A stretch of 64,000 bases of DNA, taken from the NCBI RefSeq assembly GCF_000209165.1, contig NC_009045.1, forward strand, positions 1,302,001 through 1,366,000, written 5' to 3'. Shown in pieces: positions 30,860 through 41,149 of the stretch. The position numbers and the translations under genes were made by a program. The stretch's first letter is position 1. Every line of letters starts with the position of its first letter. The notes beneath the pieces were generated by a model. The model did no database searches, was not told the DNA's origin, and worked only from the letters and a program-made list of their open reading frames with translations. The DNA is from Scheffersomyces stipitis CBS 6054. Lineage: Eukaryota > Ascomycota > Pichiomycetes > Serinales > Debaryomycetaceae.

Positions 30860-32911
30860 TTATATAACGAATTTGATACCAGCAGTTTCGGAAATGTCTA
30901 TACTTTCCTTTGGTTTCTTAGGGCTGATATTAAAGTCTTTCAAATAAGGCTCATTTTCCTTGTTTCCTCTAGTGGGAGAACTTGGGTTGTCATTTCTGAA
31001 ACCTGATACAATCGGTTTGCCAGATGGGTTGCTGTGTTGCATGGAATTGGCAGAATTGGACATTCCAAGTCTACGAACCTTAGAAGTCTTGGTAAGAGTC
31101 TGGATAATGTGATCCTTGTCTTTCAAGAGTTCTTTCAATTGTAGAATTTCATCTTCCTGGTCTTTCAATACAGCTTCAAGATCCGCATCAGTAGTAATTC
31201 CCTCCATAGCAGATGACGAACTTGGTTTGTTGTCAACAATATTCTGTTGATGTGCAAGACGTACCTGGTTTTCAAGATGGTATATATACGACTTGTATTC
31301 TTCCATTTCATAGTTGACTCTCTTGTGGAAATCTTCGAGGTTAGCCATCATTGTGTGCAGCGAACCTCCTCCAGCTAATATATCGTTAAGAGCATCGTTT
31401 TTCAAGATCACAGTTTCAGTCTTTTGCAAGTCTGTAAGTCGTGTGAGATGCTCTATCTTTTCCTTCAATACTCTGTTGTCTGCCTCTAGTTGTGCAACTT
31501 TCATTGACTCATTGCCAGAGATAGAGCCATGTCCCAGACCTGCGATATTACCATTGAGCTTTAAGATTGAAATCTCATTCTTTTGCGACTCTATCGTCTT
31601 TCTTAATTCCTCTATAAGAAGCATAGAGTCTGCTCCACTGAAGGAAGAAGTTGAGTTACGTTCAACATTCATGATGATGTCTTTGGCACGAGCAGCAAAC
31701 CGCAACGTGTTGTAAGTCTCTGAGACACACAGAGTCTGGCTGACACCAGAGCCCAAATGAATTGTGCATAAAATCAGCACCAACGAAGATCCAGACAAAG
31801 CTGGCTGGAGCAATCTTGTTAACTTGGAATCACGATATGGAATATGGTCTGCACCAGTTGGTCCGTTGCCAGAAGATGCCGAAGATAACTTGTTGATTAC
31901 GGTGGAAAGAGCCAATAACGACTTGTTGATGAAAGCACCTTCTTTTCTTCTTTCTACACTGGAAGTAGCTCTTTCTGAACCTGCTAAGTCACACAAAGAC
32001 AAGGTGGAATGCTGTTCCGTTCTATTGTTGAGGTCAATAGTGGCCAATCTGATCTGAAGAATGGAGTGCGATCTTGAGGATCTTGCATTGAAATCTGTAG
32101 CACTTGTTTTTCTGTTGATATCTCCTTTCTTTATCAACAGCAATAACTGTTCTTTAGATGAAATGACAGGTGTGGTTATTCCTACTATTTTAGTTCCGTG
32201 AATAGGGTCGTCGCGGATCTTCAAATCCATAGTTGCTGTTGAACTTGCCAGCAATAGATCGATGATTTTCTCATTGTAGATTTCAAGATAGTTGATGCTG
32301 ATAGTGTATTCTTTAGCAAGACTGTCCATGTCGATCTTTCGGTATATATCTTCTACGGCCAACTCTACAAAACCAGGGTCGCCAACCTCTCCCTTCATTG
32401 AAAATGTTTTCCCTGAACCTGTCATACCATAGGCAAATACTGTACCATTATAGCCCTGGTTCAAGAATTGGCTGACTATATTGGAACATGATCTCGTATA
32501 TACTTCTCTGTTTGTGAGAGCAGTGTCTGGTGAGAACACGTTATCAAAAGTGAACGAGGTATAGTCTGAAGTATTAGTGATGGTGTTAGAAAAATGGTCC
32601 ACCTCCCAGGCACTGGGTTGAGAGGAATTAACACTATGAGGATTTGGTCTGATAGACACAGATATGGTGCCCGTGTAAGGTTCCTGATTTTTTATAAACG
32701 ATGGAGTTCCTGGTCTACTGCCCAAGGAAGAGCCTGATCTGGAGCCGGGAACTACTTGTGGAGAACTGGGTCTGAAGGATCTGGAAGGAGGTCTTCTCAA
32801 ATCACTGATATTGACTCTTGGCTTGGTAGGCTGCTTCAGGGGTGTTGATACACCAGAGTTATATGTTCCTAACGACGACCTCGACCTCAACGGAGTACGT
32901 TGCGAAGACAT
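30860..32911 (-). CDS. KIP2: Kinesin motor protein, Kip2-type
   Basis: This 683-residue kinesin has its motor domain near the N-terminus (about residues 75-430) after a Ser/Arg/Pro-rich leader. The P-loop GMTGSGKTFSM is at about 160-170, switch I is NARSSRSHSI and switch II is DLAGSERA. A coiled coil follows (about 450-600) with a basic Ser-rich tail. The architecture fits Kip2, a plus-end-directed kinesin that stabilises cytoplasmic microtubules and carries dynein and Bik1 to the bud. The start is the ATG at 32911 (MSSQRTPLRSRSSLG); the frame's further 27 codons need a TTG start. The assignment to Kip2 rather than another kinesin rests on the architecture. Confidence 0.85.
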   Translation of the reverse strand: MSSQRTPLRSRSSLGTYNSGVSTPLKQPTKPRVNISDLRRPPSRSFRPSSPQVVPGSRSGSSLGSRPGTPSFIKNQEPYTGTISVSIRPNPHSVNSSQPSAWEVDHFSNTITNTSDYTSFTFDNVFSPDTALTNREVYTRSCSNIVSQFLNQGYNGTVFAYGMTGSGKTFSMKGEVGDPGFVELAVEDIYRKIDMDSLAKEYTISINYLEIYNEKIIDLLLASSTATMDLKIRDDPIHGTKIVGITTPVISSKEQLLLLIKKGDINRKTSATDFNARSSRSHSILQIRLATIDLNNRTEQHSTLSLCDLAGSERATSSVERRKEGAFINKSLLALSTVINKLSSASSGNGPTGADHIPYRDSKLTRLLQPALSGSSLVLILCTIHLGSGVSQTLCVSETYNTLRFAARAKDIIMNVERNSTSSFSGADSMLLIEELRKTIESQKNEISILKLNGNIAGLGHGSISGNESMKVAQLEADNRVLKEKIEHLTRLTDLQKTETVILKNDALNDILAGGGSLHTMMANLEDFHKRVNYEMEEYKSYIYHLENQVRLAHQQNIVDNKPSSSSAMEGITTDADLEAVLKDQEDEILQLKELLKDKDHIIQTLTKTSKVRRLGMSNSANSMQHSNPSGKPIVSGFRNDNPSSPTRGNKENEPYLKDFNISPKKPKESIDISETAGIKFVI

Positions 32912-33603
32912 GGCAAATGATAAATTGACTTGCTGAAGTATACTTGGAAAATTGTCGATTAGACTGAAGTTATGAAAGAACTTAAAATCCAAAGGTAAGT
33001 GTATTCAATAGCGACTCAATAGCAACAGTGATTAAATGTCAAAGTAGTTGTCAGCTTTGTTCTTTTGATTTTTTCTGACTTTTGAGTTGTGTAGAATCAA
33101 TTGGCAATGCTTGAGGATACAGATATCTGAGATGAGATCTGAGTTTTAATCTCAAGGGAATAGTCGATAAAATCTATTATATGAGTTTCCTAAAGTTTTT
33201 AGAAAAGGCAATATTCAAGTCTATAAAAGAAATCCAATCCTTTTTCTCAATTCTACACCTTCTGTATTTCTGAATAATTGGAGAAGTGACGAAGGAATTA
33301 AAGAATCCCTGAACTTGAAATCAACTCTGTTTATAATTGTTCCTAATTAGGATAATTAATAGTGTATGGGTCATGTGACCGGTTGCGAAAAACTCGTCTG
33401 TGCTGCAGCAATAATGTATGCATTTTTGTGGAAGTTATAAAAAGACGACGGTGGGAAAGGCAGATATTGTAGAAGTTTCCTATAGAATCTATGGGTGATA
33501 TGTCTCTATAAGATTGTTGTATGTGAATTACAGATTCTTTTGTAGTCATATATTTGTTAAATTTACTTTTTTTCTACAATTTTTCCCTATATTGGAGCAT
33601 TTT
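32912..33603. other. KIP2 upstream region
   Basis: A 692-bp AT-rich stretch holding the KIP2 promoter and the 3' flank of the RRM gene. It contains the inverted repeat GGTCATGTGACC at 33369-33380, an E-box-like element. I see no gene. Confidence 0.5.
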
Positions 33604-34701
33604 TTAGATTACATAGCATGGTTTGTCAGTTGTATCCCTGCCGTACCAAATTATCCAAGAGCCATACTTTTGATGAATGGCAGAGCCTTCTAATTCACAT
33701 TCCAGCTTGGCTAGAATAGCAGAACGAATATCTGTAAAGTGCAAACTGAAGCACAACTTTCTGGAAATTACAGGTCCTACTTCAATAATGGACCCGAATT
33801 TGGCAAAATCCTGTTTGATTTGTGCAATATTCAAATCAGTAGAGAAATGGATTTCGGGATCAGGATAGAACATCTTGGTTCCAGACTTGAGTTTCTTGTT
33901 CGGAATGAACTTGGCAAATATTAAAATCCTTCTGCTACCGTAGTACACGACGTCATTCATAAGCAGTTTGGGGATAGGCGAATGCAACCCCGTATAGTCT
34001 TCAGTATTGGATTTGTCTGCCCACTCAACTTTCAAAGGCTTGCCATTGACAATAAAGAGACCTGAACCATTGACATATTTGTAGAATTGGTTAGCCTGCT
34101 CTGGGAAGATGAAGAATAATTCCAAAGCACTGTTGTCTTTGTACACTAGTCTTTCTAAAGGACCCCCACAGACTTGGGCAAGAATACTGTTGACTTCGGT
34201 GTTGTGGGGAATTCCAGAAATCACTACTACTCTCTGAGAATTGTTCTCTTGACTTCTTCTAGAAATGTTCCTGGAATGTGGTTTTGAAAGCTTATCGTGT
34301 TTGGAGATGTTTTCAAGAGAAGGCTTGGTCTTTCTCAAGGTTTTGTTGAATTTCTTTCTCGAAATCGTCGTAGGAGTTTTTGAAGCCTCTGAATCAGGGT
34401 TGGGGATTTGTTCTTGAGGAATTTGAACAACCACTTCTTGGTTTGCATTTGATGTGACTTGGACTTGAAGTTCGCTGGCAAGATCAAGATTTTTCGTTTC
34501 TCCAAAGAGATTCAATGGTCTGGAACAAGCTCTAGCTATTCGTCTGAAGCCCAAAATCTCGCTTCTTCCACTGACGCTGGGATGGTCGACTATAAGACTT
34601 GAGAAAGATGGTAGCAAATCATCGTTAGGAGTGGCACTGGAGGGCTCGTGGTAGCATTCTAAAGCAAGTTTGGACAGAACAGGGTTCAACCTCCTGAACA
34701 T
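33604..34701 (-). CDS. RRM-domain protein of unknown function
   Basis: This 365-residue protein has an RNA-recognition-like domain (about residues 158-240: VVVISGIPHNTEVNSIL ... LFIVNGKPLKVEWA). A second, more divergent RRM-like region (about 255-350) includes RILIFAKFIP and FGSIIEVGPVISRKLCFSLHF. The N-terminal 150 residues are low-complexity and basic, with Ser, Lys and Arg. The ending WIIWYGRDTTDKPCYV is distinctive. I infer RNA binding but cannot name an orthologue or a role. The ATG at 34701 (MFRRLNPVLSKLALE) is the first usable start; its basic N-terminus could be a mitochondrial or nuclear signal. It is divergent from the gene at 35884. Confidence 0.75.
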   Translation of the reverse strand: MFRRLNPVLSKLALECYHEPSSATPNDDLLPSFSSLIVDHPSVSGRSEILGFRRIARACSRPLNLFGETKNLDLASELQVQVTSNANQEVVVQIPQEQIPNPDSEASKTPTTISRKKFNKTLRKTKPSLENISKHDKLSKPHSRNISRRSQENNSQRVVVISGIPHNTEVNSILAQVCGGPLERLVYKDNSALELFFIFPEQANQFYKYVNGSGLFIVNGKPLKVEWADKSNTEDYTGLHSPIPKLLMNDVVYYGSRRILIFAKFIPNKKLKSGTKMFYPDPEIHFSTDLNIAQIKQDFAKFGSIIEVGPVISRKLCFSLHFTDIRSAILAKLECELEGSAIHQKYGSWIIWYGRDTTDKPCYVI

Positions 34702-35883
34702 AGCCAAGTAGGAAAGGAGATAGCCAGGGTATTAGTTCACAGCAATTTGAGCTAGATTTAGTGGTGCAAGATCAGCGCTTATACGAGCAATTGCAAAAAA
34801 AGATTGTAGACTTGATTTTGCGGCAATTGCTTAAGCGCAAAAATATTTGACAAGATAAGAACGTATTTTACGAGAAAAGTACAAGACCTTGAAATGGAGC
34901 CGTACAAGAGAGAGTCGACGATGTCGACGATGAGTGAATTAACATGACAGTTATCGTGAGTGCAGGGTTAAGAATTGTAAAGAAATTTGTCACTTCTTTC
35001 TGAACATGGAAGGGTCAGCAAACAGTTAGCGAACCATAATTAAGGTACTATAGAGTCTGTAGGGTCTGCGTTCACAGCTTCAAGGAGCCGTTTGCTCAAC
35101 TGTGCCTCTACGAGCCTGCGAATGGGTCGATGAAATAGAAGAAAAGAGTAGAATATAGCGATCGGGTTAAGATATATGAAGGTACTTTCACATCTCTCCA
35201 CAAATGAAACCCGTCCAAGAGCTGCTACCGGGGTAACCCAGAGTTTTACGAGAAATAAAAGACAATGTCATCTTACAATCATATCCATTGTTAAGCCCAC
35301 GGGAATGTAGCGCAGATTTGCAAATCATCCCATACGAGATGACTCAGTTGCACTCAAACCTTGTATAAACTAAGAGCTACGAAAGCCCAGAAATATTCGT
35401 AGTCAAATGAGATGATTTTCTATCTGTTCAGGATTCTACAGCTGACTAAACATTGACCTCCTCGTGTCTAGACGAGTATCTCTAACATAAGGAACTCACC
35501 TAGATTATCACTATTCGCTCGCTTTGTCTGCGTTGAGAACGATTTATAGCTCTTTCTCCCGCTTCGATATTGGCTCGTACGGCTTGTACGGCTCGGACAT
35601 TTCTCGGACCACCTTTGTGATTTTCCCCATACAATAGACCTCCCCGATAAACTTCACAGCCGCAGCCGTTAGATCAGTTCCGATTCCACTTTTGGGTTGA
35701 AGGGCTGTTGTGGCGTTACGGGAATCGTTTCTACCTAATAGTTATAGTGCATTGGGATACATTCGAAGAAATTTGTATAACGTGCCAAAATATTTTTGAT
35801 TTTTGAATTTTTACATTTAACTTCTACAATTGATCTTCATAACTTTTTTTTTTCTCATCTTTCTTATCTACCCCACAGTACCA
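34702..35883. other. Divergent intergenic region 34.7-35.9 kb
   Basis: About 1.2 kb between two divergent genes of unknown function. Features are modest: a GTCGACGATGTCGACGATG direct repeat near 34915-34933, and a GTACGGCTTGTACGGCT repeat near 35577-35593. I see no gene. Confidence 0.5.
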
Positions 35884-37824
35884 ATGAAGAAGATATTCAG
35901 AAAAGCTCGTTCCAATTCACTGGGAGCTTCTTCTAGGACCGACGGCTTGTCTCCCAGAAGCGAATCGTCTTCCCTAACTCACGTACCCAGAAATAGCGGA
36001 TTCGATCCGACTCCTAGACGATATACATTGCCAGACTCTGCCCACGAAGTGATTCTCTTTTCTGGTCAGAATGTAGATAACGAAGAGGCCATCGAAGATG
36101 AAAACAGCCTTTCACCAGCTTCGTCTGTAGCACTTTCGGAAACAGAGACTCTAAACTACGACAGAAAACAGCGATTCGAACTTCAGGAAAGTTACGACGA
36201 AAATTTTACCTTGTACTTGCCATACTTGCTCCGTCAGATGAGACTAGAATCAATCCGCCAGGCACATCAGGAACAGAACGAAAACATCACGGGCAGCTAC
36301 AATACAGCAGAAGAAGTCAGGGATACAGTAGCTAGCTACCATAATAGACGGTTTGGTAGTTCTAGCCCTGCAGAACATAGCAACGGTGCTTTTAATGGTA
36401 ATTCCTCTGACAATAGACCTATTGCTCTTTTTAATTCTAGGGAAGATACCAACTTTCAGAACCATACCACTCCTGTATTTGAAGCAGATGCACTCGATGA
36501 CGATCTCTCCACCGTTTTGGATGAACCATATGCTAGTAATGATCATCCTAGTAGAAGACAGATCATGGGTAAACATACTTCTTTGTTCAATGTGAAACGG
36601 GAATATGTAATTGTGGGTGAATTGATGAAAAGTTCCAATTACGTGTTTCCCAGCCGTGAATCTTTTGAACTTTTCAAGCAGCTAAGGAACAACAGCAAGA
36701 AGATACGGAAAGGACTGGTTATCACTTACGATTCAGCTGGAACAATCAGAAAGATGTCGAATGTAACAAAAGAGGACATCAAAGAAGCCACATCCTCGCA
36801 TGAAGTTGTCGACGAAAGAAATCACCTAGTGCCTCTAGAATACAAGCTCAAGGGTTTAGGTATGCCCTTGTTCAGAACATTTGTGCCGTATTTGTCTAGT
36901 TTCAAGAAAAATTCTCCTTTCATGGTATTTGCCAAGTATCGAGAGATTCCCTTGAAACCCGTGTTGGATGCAAATGGTAAAGATATCCTGATAGACAAGG
37001 ACACCGACCCGGACAACTACGAGACTTACCCATTCTGCACGGTCAATTCAAAATTCTTCCAAAACGTTCGTAGATTTATCTTCCATTTCCACATGAACGG
37101 AGAGAAGCCTGACTTCAAAGTGATAATGTTCTGCAACAACATGAAACCGTATGCCGACTTCAACTACAAGGGGACGAGATTTAGAGTAATTGGACCTGCT
37201 ACTACTACCATATACTTGATGTCATACAACCCCAACATGAGGCTTCTCGTCATAGATGATGACCAGCCCTCACTCTGCGATAATATCATCAACAAAAGAC
37301 CCGGTTTCGAGTTGCTGAGTCTCTTAAAAAAGAAGAAGTTGCCCAATAAGGCAAATGGAACCACTCCAGATTCAGGAATTTCTGGACCAGTTAAATTTGA
37401 CGAGAACAATCCAAACACTTTCGTAAACCCATACCCTAACCCAAAGAATCCGCTCATTAAGGAACTCTCCATGGCAGTTACTGTGAAAGGATACGTAAGC
37501 AATAATCTTCCACCTTTCGGAGCTTTCAAGGACTCCATGCTTTACGACAACCAGCATGGATTGCTTCCTAAGAAGTACAATGAATTGGCCAAAGTAGAGT
37601 TGTACCAAGATAGTGTTTCCAGGCAAATCGAAGACATGAACAGCACTTTATCCACAGATTTGGATACCCAGGTGTTATTCTGTGTGATGGCAGTTCTTCG
37701 TGAAGTATCGGTAAGAAACTCTTCCCGCGTGAATGCCAGTGGGGGAGTAATCAATAGAGTAAATGGCAGAGGAGGTATTCCTGGATTTCCACTGTTTGCC
37801 ATGTCCGCTGTAGCAGGGGCATAG
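35884..37824 (+). CDS. Conserved-looking fungal protein of unknown function
   Basis: This 646-residue protein has a Ser/Arg-rich, likely disordered N-terminal 240 residues (KKIFRKARSNSLGASSR...) and a folded C-terminal 400 residues beginning near SLFNVKREYVIVGELM. The folded part contains FRTFVPYLSSFKKNSPFMVF, RFIFHFHMNGEKPDFKVIMF and FRVIGPATTTIYLMSYNP, and closes with a hydrophobic helix LDTQVLFCVMAVLREVSVRN. The beta-rich pattern ending in a hydrophobic helix loosely recalls tubby-like folds; that is only an impression. No transmembrane segment is evident. I chose the ATG at 35884; the open frame 18 codons upstream depends on a TTG start. Confidence 0.75.
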   Translation: MKKIFRKARSNSLGASSRTDGLSPRSESSSLTHVPRNSGFDPTPRRYTLPDSAHEVILFSGQNVDNEEAIEDENSLSPASSVALSETETLNYDRKQRFELQESYDENFTLYLPYLLRQMRLESIRQAHQEQNENITGSYNTAEEVRDTVASYHNRRFGSSSPAEHSNGAFNGNSSDNRPIALFNSREDTNFQNHTTPVFEADALDDDLSTVLDEPYASNDHPSRRQIMGKHTSLFNVKREYVIVGELMKSSNYVFPSRESFELFKQLRNNSKKIRKGLVITYDSAGTIRKMSNVTKEDIKEATSSHEVVDERNHLVPLEYKLKGLGMPLFRTFVPYLSSFKKNSPFMVFAKYREIPLKPVLDANGKDILIDKDTDPDNYETYPFCTVNSKFFQNVRRFIFHFHMNGEKPDFKVIMFCNNMKPYADFNYKGTRFRVIGPATTTIYLMSYNPNMRLLVIDDDQPSLCDNIINKRPGFELLSLLKKKKLPNKANGTTPDSGISGPVKFDENNPNTFVNPYPNPKNPLIKELSMAVTVKGYVSNNLPPFGAFKDSMLYDNQHGLLPKKYNELAKVELYQDSVSRQIEDMNSTLSTDLDTQVLFCVMAVLREVSVRNSSRVNASGGVINRVNGRGGIPGFPLFAMSAVAGA

Positions 37825-38147
37825 TATTTAAAACTACATGGAGCATGAGATAGCTAGGACAATGTCGATAATTAATAGATGAATATTATATATAATATAT
37901 GAACAGATTGATAACATCAATTGTTAATCTTTTTTTATTGGTTTATATTGTAACAGCTTGAGTATATTATTGACATTTATTGCTACTTGTATTTGACAAT
38001 AGCACAGTTTGACTACAGCTTTGGTGCACGGTGTATTCTTGCTCAATGTGTATTTGATAGTTACGATGAGTATCTCTATTTCTTTTGCTATTGTAGATTT
38101 GTTCTTCTCACTTCTTTTGCTTTCATTGAGCTTTATTGTTGCTACAA
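37825..38147. other. Convergent intergenic region
   Basis: A 323-bp AT-rich 3' flank between convergent genes, with TATATAATATATGA-type tracts (37886-37902) likely used for polyadenylation. I see no gene. Confidence 0.55.
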
Positions 38148-39637
38148 TCAATAACGTTCAGGAGATCTAGATCTTTCTCTTCTTGGTGGAGATCTCGATG
38201 GTGACCTCGAATATTTACCTCTGCCACTGTTATAGTCTCCGCCTCTGTCTTCTCCGCCTTGTTCTTCACTACGTCCTTCACGTTCGTATCTATCTCCTCT
38301 GTTGTCGTAAGCTGGATCCCTTGGTGCTCCTCTTTCTCTCTCACCTCTTTCGCCTCTTTCACGATATTCTTTATCACCGTAATCTCCACGTCCACCACGT
38401 CCACCGTAGGATCCGTAACCTCCACGTCCTCCACCATAGGAGCCGTAGCCTCCACGTCCACCACGGTCGCCACGGTCGCCACGGTCACCACGGTCACCAC
38501 GGTCCCCGCGGTAGTCTCTGTCGCCATAACCACCTCTGGGAGCACCATAGCCTCTCTCGTAACCTCTTTCATAACCTCCTCTGCCACCTCTAGGAGGGTA
38601 TCCTCCATAACCCCCTCTTGGTGGGTACGCACCGTATCCTCCTCTTGGGGCTCCGTAGCCGTATCCTCCTCTTCCTCTGAAACCTCCTCTGGATCTGGTG
38701 GAATATGGATCAGATCTGGCAACTTGAACAACCAAACCATCCTTCAAGGAGTACGGTAAGGTCTTTCCGTCCAACTCTAAGGCCCTTTCACAGCTTTCAG
38801 CATCTTTGTATTCCACAAAAGCGTACTTTTCTCCATCATCTGTTCTGGGAGGAGGGATGTCTAATCTGACGAGTTCTCCGTATCTGGATGATGTTAGTTT
38901 TGATGATTCTTGTAAATATTGACGATTGTAATAAACTAGTGACTTGTTTTTGAATAAACTGATGACTTGTTCTTGACGAAATGAATGAAGTATTTCTTGA
39001 AATGATGTGTGAATGAATAAATAAACATTGAGTCTACAGGAGAGAATGATAAGAAGTAGGATGGAAGATAATGAATAATGATGAAGGATGAATGAAATAA
39101 ATGAGATAAATAGTAAACATTGAAGATGAATATTGAGGAATGAAGGGAAGATGAATGAAGGAAAGGAGATGAGTAAATGAAGGAGTGGATGAGGAGTGCT
39201 GTGAGGATCTTTAACATTGATTCGGATGGAATGTGCATGCTAAGAAGAGCCCAGAGGAGGACGTCCAGAGAGAAGAGAGATGAGACTGAGTATGAACGAT
39301 GAAGTTGTCCGTTTAGACGTGTTGATTTGACGTGTGAAATCAGTAGAGTTCACAAGAATTATCAATAATTGACCATCGAGTTTTATGGATACAAATTCCA
39401 TACTCAAACTTGCTCAGCTTTGATCAATGATATAAGTATATCAACAGGATCGGTATTGATAAATCAAACCAACAATCACATTCTCACAGTCTTCAGAGGG
39501 AGAGAAATGACTCAAAACAGGTCTATTCAGAAAGTCGTTAGTGAATGAAGTTATACATACTTTTCGAAGTCTGGTGCCAAGTCGGCGGCCTTGGATTCAC
39601 GGGTGAATCCTGTCACGTACAAAGTGTTCTTAGGCAT
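38148..39637 (-). CDS. SR-type RNA-binding protein (RRM-RGG-RS), two exons
   Basis: The coding sequence joins complement(38148..38883) and complement(39561..39637), giving 270 residues. Exon 1 encodes MPKNTLYVTGFTRESKAADL onward to DFE plus two bases; exon 2 resumes at KYGELVRLDIPPPR. Only the spliced product makes a complete RRM, with RNP2 LYVTGF (residues 6-11) and RNP1 KYAFVEY (about 44-50). After it come Gly/Arg/Tyr repeats (RGGYG, RGDRGD; about 83-200) and a C-terminal RS tail (SRSPSRSPPRRERSRSPERY). The N-terminus closely recalls Schizosaccharomyces pombe Srp1 (TLYVTGF, IPIPR). I infer a nuclear pre-mRNA splicing or mRNA export factor. Confidence 0.88.
38884..39560 (-). other. 677-nt intron in the SR-protein gene
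   Basis: On the minus strand the 5' splice site is GTATGT (39560-39555), a branch-point-like ACTAAC is at 38898-38893, and the 3' splice site CAG ends at 38884. The branch-to-3' distance is short, about 10 nt. Splicing restores the reading frame through the middle of the RRM. The intron RNA is rich in UUCAU/CAUUC-type pyrimidine repeats. Confidence 0.88.
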
Positions 39638-40697
39638 TGTTGGTGATTCAGGGTGTAAAGTAGATAATAAAGCTGGAACCGAAAATTATGAAAATTGTCA
39701 AAGCATGGAAAGCAAGCTGGATGGTGCACGACACTGGCACGTGATTGAATTTGCAATCCATCACGAAACGACATTGATTCTATCTAGCAGTTTCAGGAGC
39801 GGTTTACGGTGTTGCTAGGCTAGCATGCAATGTATCTGCGATGGTTGACCCTACTTAACGTGGTCATAGGCTTGTATTCCAGTTAAGCTGATCCCATTGG
39901 GCAGTTGGAATCTCAATTCTTCATAATCTCGCAATGTGAGAACCCGTATATATTTAGCGACTGGCACCCTCTAAGGAATCTAGAAGCCTCTACAGAAACG
40001 TGCTAGACCAGAGTAGAATCTGGAGCAGAATCTGAACCCTCATAACAGCCATCGATATAAGGGAATTCATTGAGCCAGCTCAACCGTAGCCAGTCTTAAT
40101 GCTTGAGCCCAAGTAGAAGTCACAATATACAGTATCGAAATATTAACAATGTTGGTATTTTCAGATATTTCGCAACCAATTGTATGGTCTCCAATTTGGC
40201 TTTATTGCACTGGTATTTCTTATAGTCTTGTCTCTGTACCGGGTATCATGGTGACGTGGATCTGTGACTTTCAATTGCGGATTTAATTATGAAAATTTAG
40301 ACGAGTTGTGCTGAACACAAAAATGGTAGATTAGAACAGCAATGGTCCTAACTAAAAGGACAGCATCAGCAAACTATAGAACAGAGCAAGAACAGATGCC
40401 TACAGAACAGACTAAAGCATAGAGGAGTAGAGAACAGCGGACTCCGCTAGAACCAGAAGATTCTACACCGCACAGCATAGATACCGAGGTGATTGGGCTC
40501 GGTACATTATTCAATCTCCCGAACCCCATTGTCCAAATAAGAAGCAGCTTGACAGAAGACACGCTACCAAATAGGAGAGCTTTCTCCATGTGCTAGTTGT
40601 CTTCAGAATACAACAATAAATGACCAGCAATTGTTGGCGTCGCATGTGAGCAACAATTGTACAACAAGAGAAAAACGTGCAGCAGCTTCAAATCAAT

Positions 40698-40727
40698 GAC
40701 TCCTATCTGGCGGCGACTCCTATCTGG
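40698..40727. repeat. Direct repeat GACTCCTATCTGG x2
   Basis: The 13-mer occurs at 40698-40710 and 40715-40727, separated by CGGC. Confidence 0.9.
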
Positions 40728-41104
40728 AAACGACATATCTGCTGCAACCGTTGGGCTTTGTTTTGATGGCCCAGGTCAGATTTTGCAATCAACAATATCC
40801 ACACAGTAATGTTGGCTCCAGACTTTCGTGGAAGCAAGAAGAACTCGGGCTGCGTGCAGGCGAACGCTAGACGTGTTACGGCCGAACATTTTGGAAACAA
40901 TAGCGTATAGCGAGAGATTCTCGTACTATAAAAGTTTCCGTGCAACATGGAGACTGCGAGAATACGACCAACACCATTGGTTGCACTTTGTATACGTGGA
41001 GTGGCGAGCTCTTGAGACGGCCTCGGGCAATTATTTAATTAGAGTTAGTTAATATGTCTTCTGCACCGAAGACGGCTGTAACCTGTGATAACACAAATGT
41101 AGTT

Positions 41105-41149
41105 TGTAGAGCGCAATAGGGCCTTTGGAAACGAATTATACGCTCTACA
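41105..41149. repeat. Inverted repeat TGTAGAGCG / CGCTCTACA
   Basis: A perfect 9-bp inverted repeat with a 27-nt spacer. It could form a hairpin in RNA or DNA or be a split binding site; no function is shown. Confidence 0.8.

Noticed and set aside
38123..38740. A 205-codon minus-strand frame rich in Glu, Val and Thr
   Set aside because: It is another reading frame of the RGG-repeat exon of the SR gene; repeats keep all frames open.
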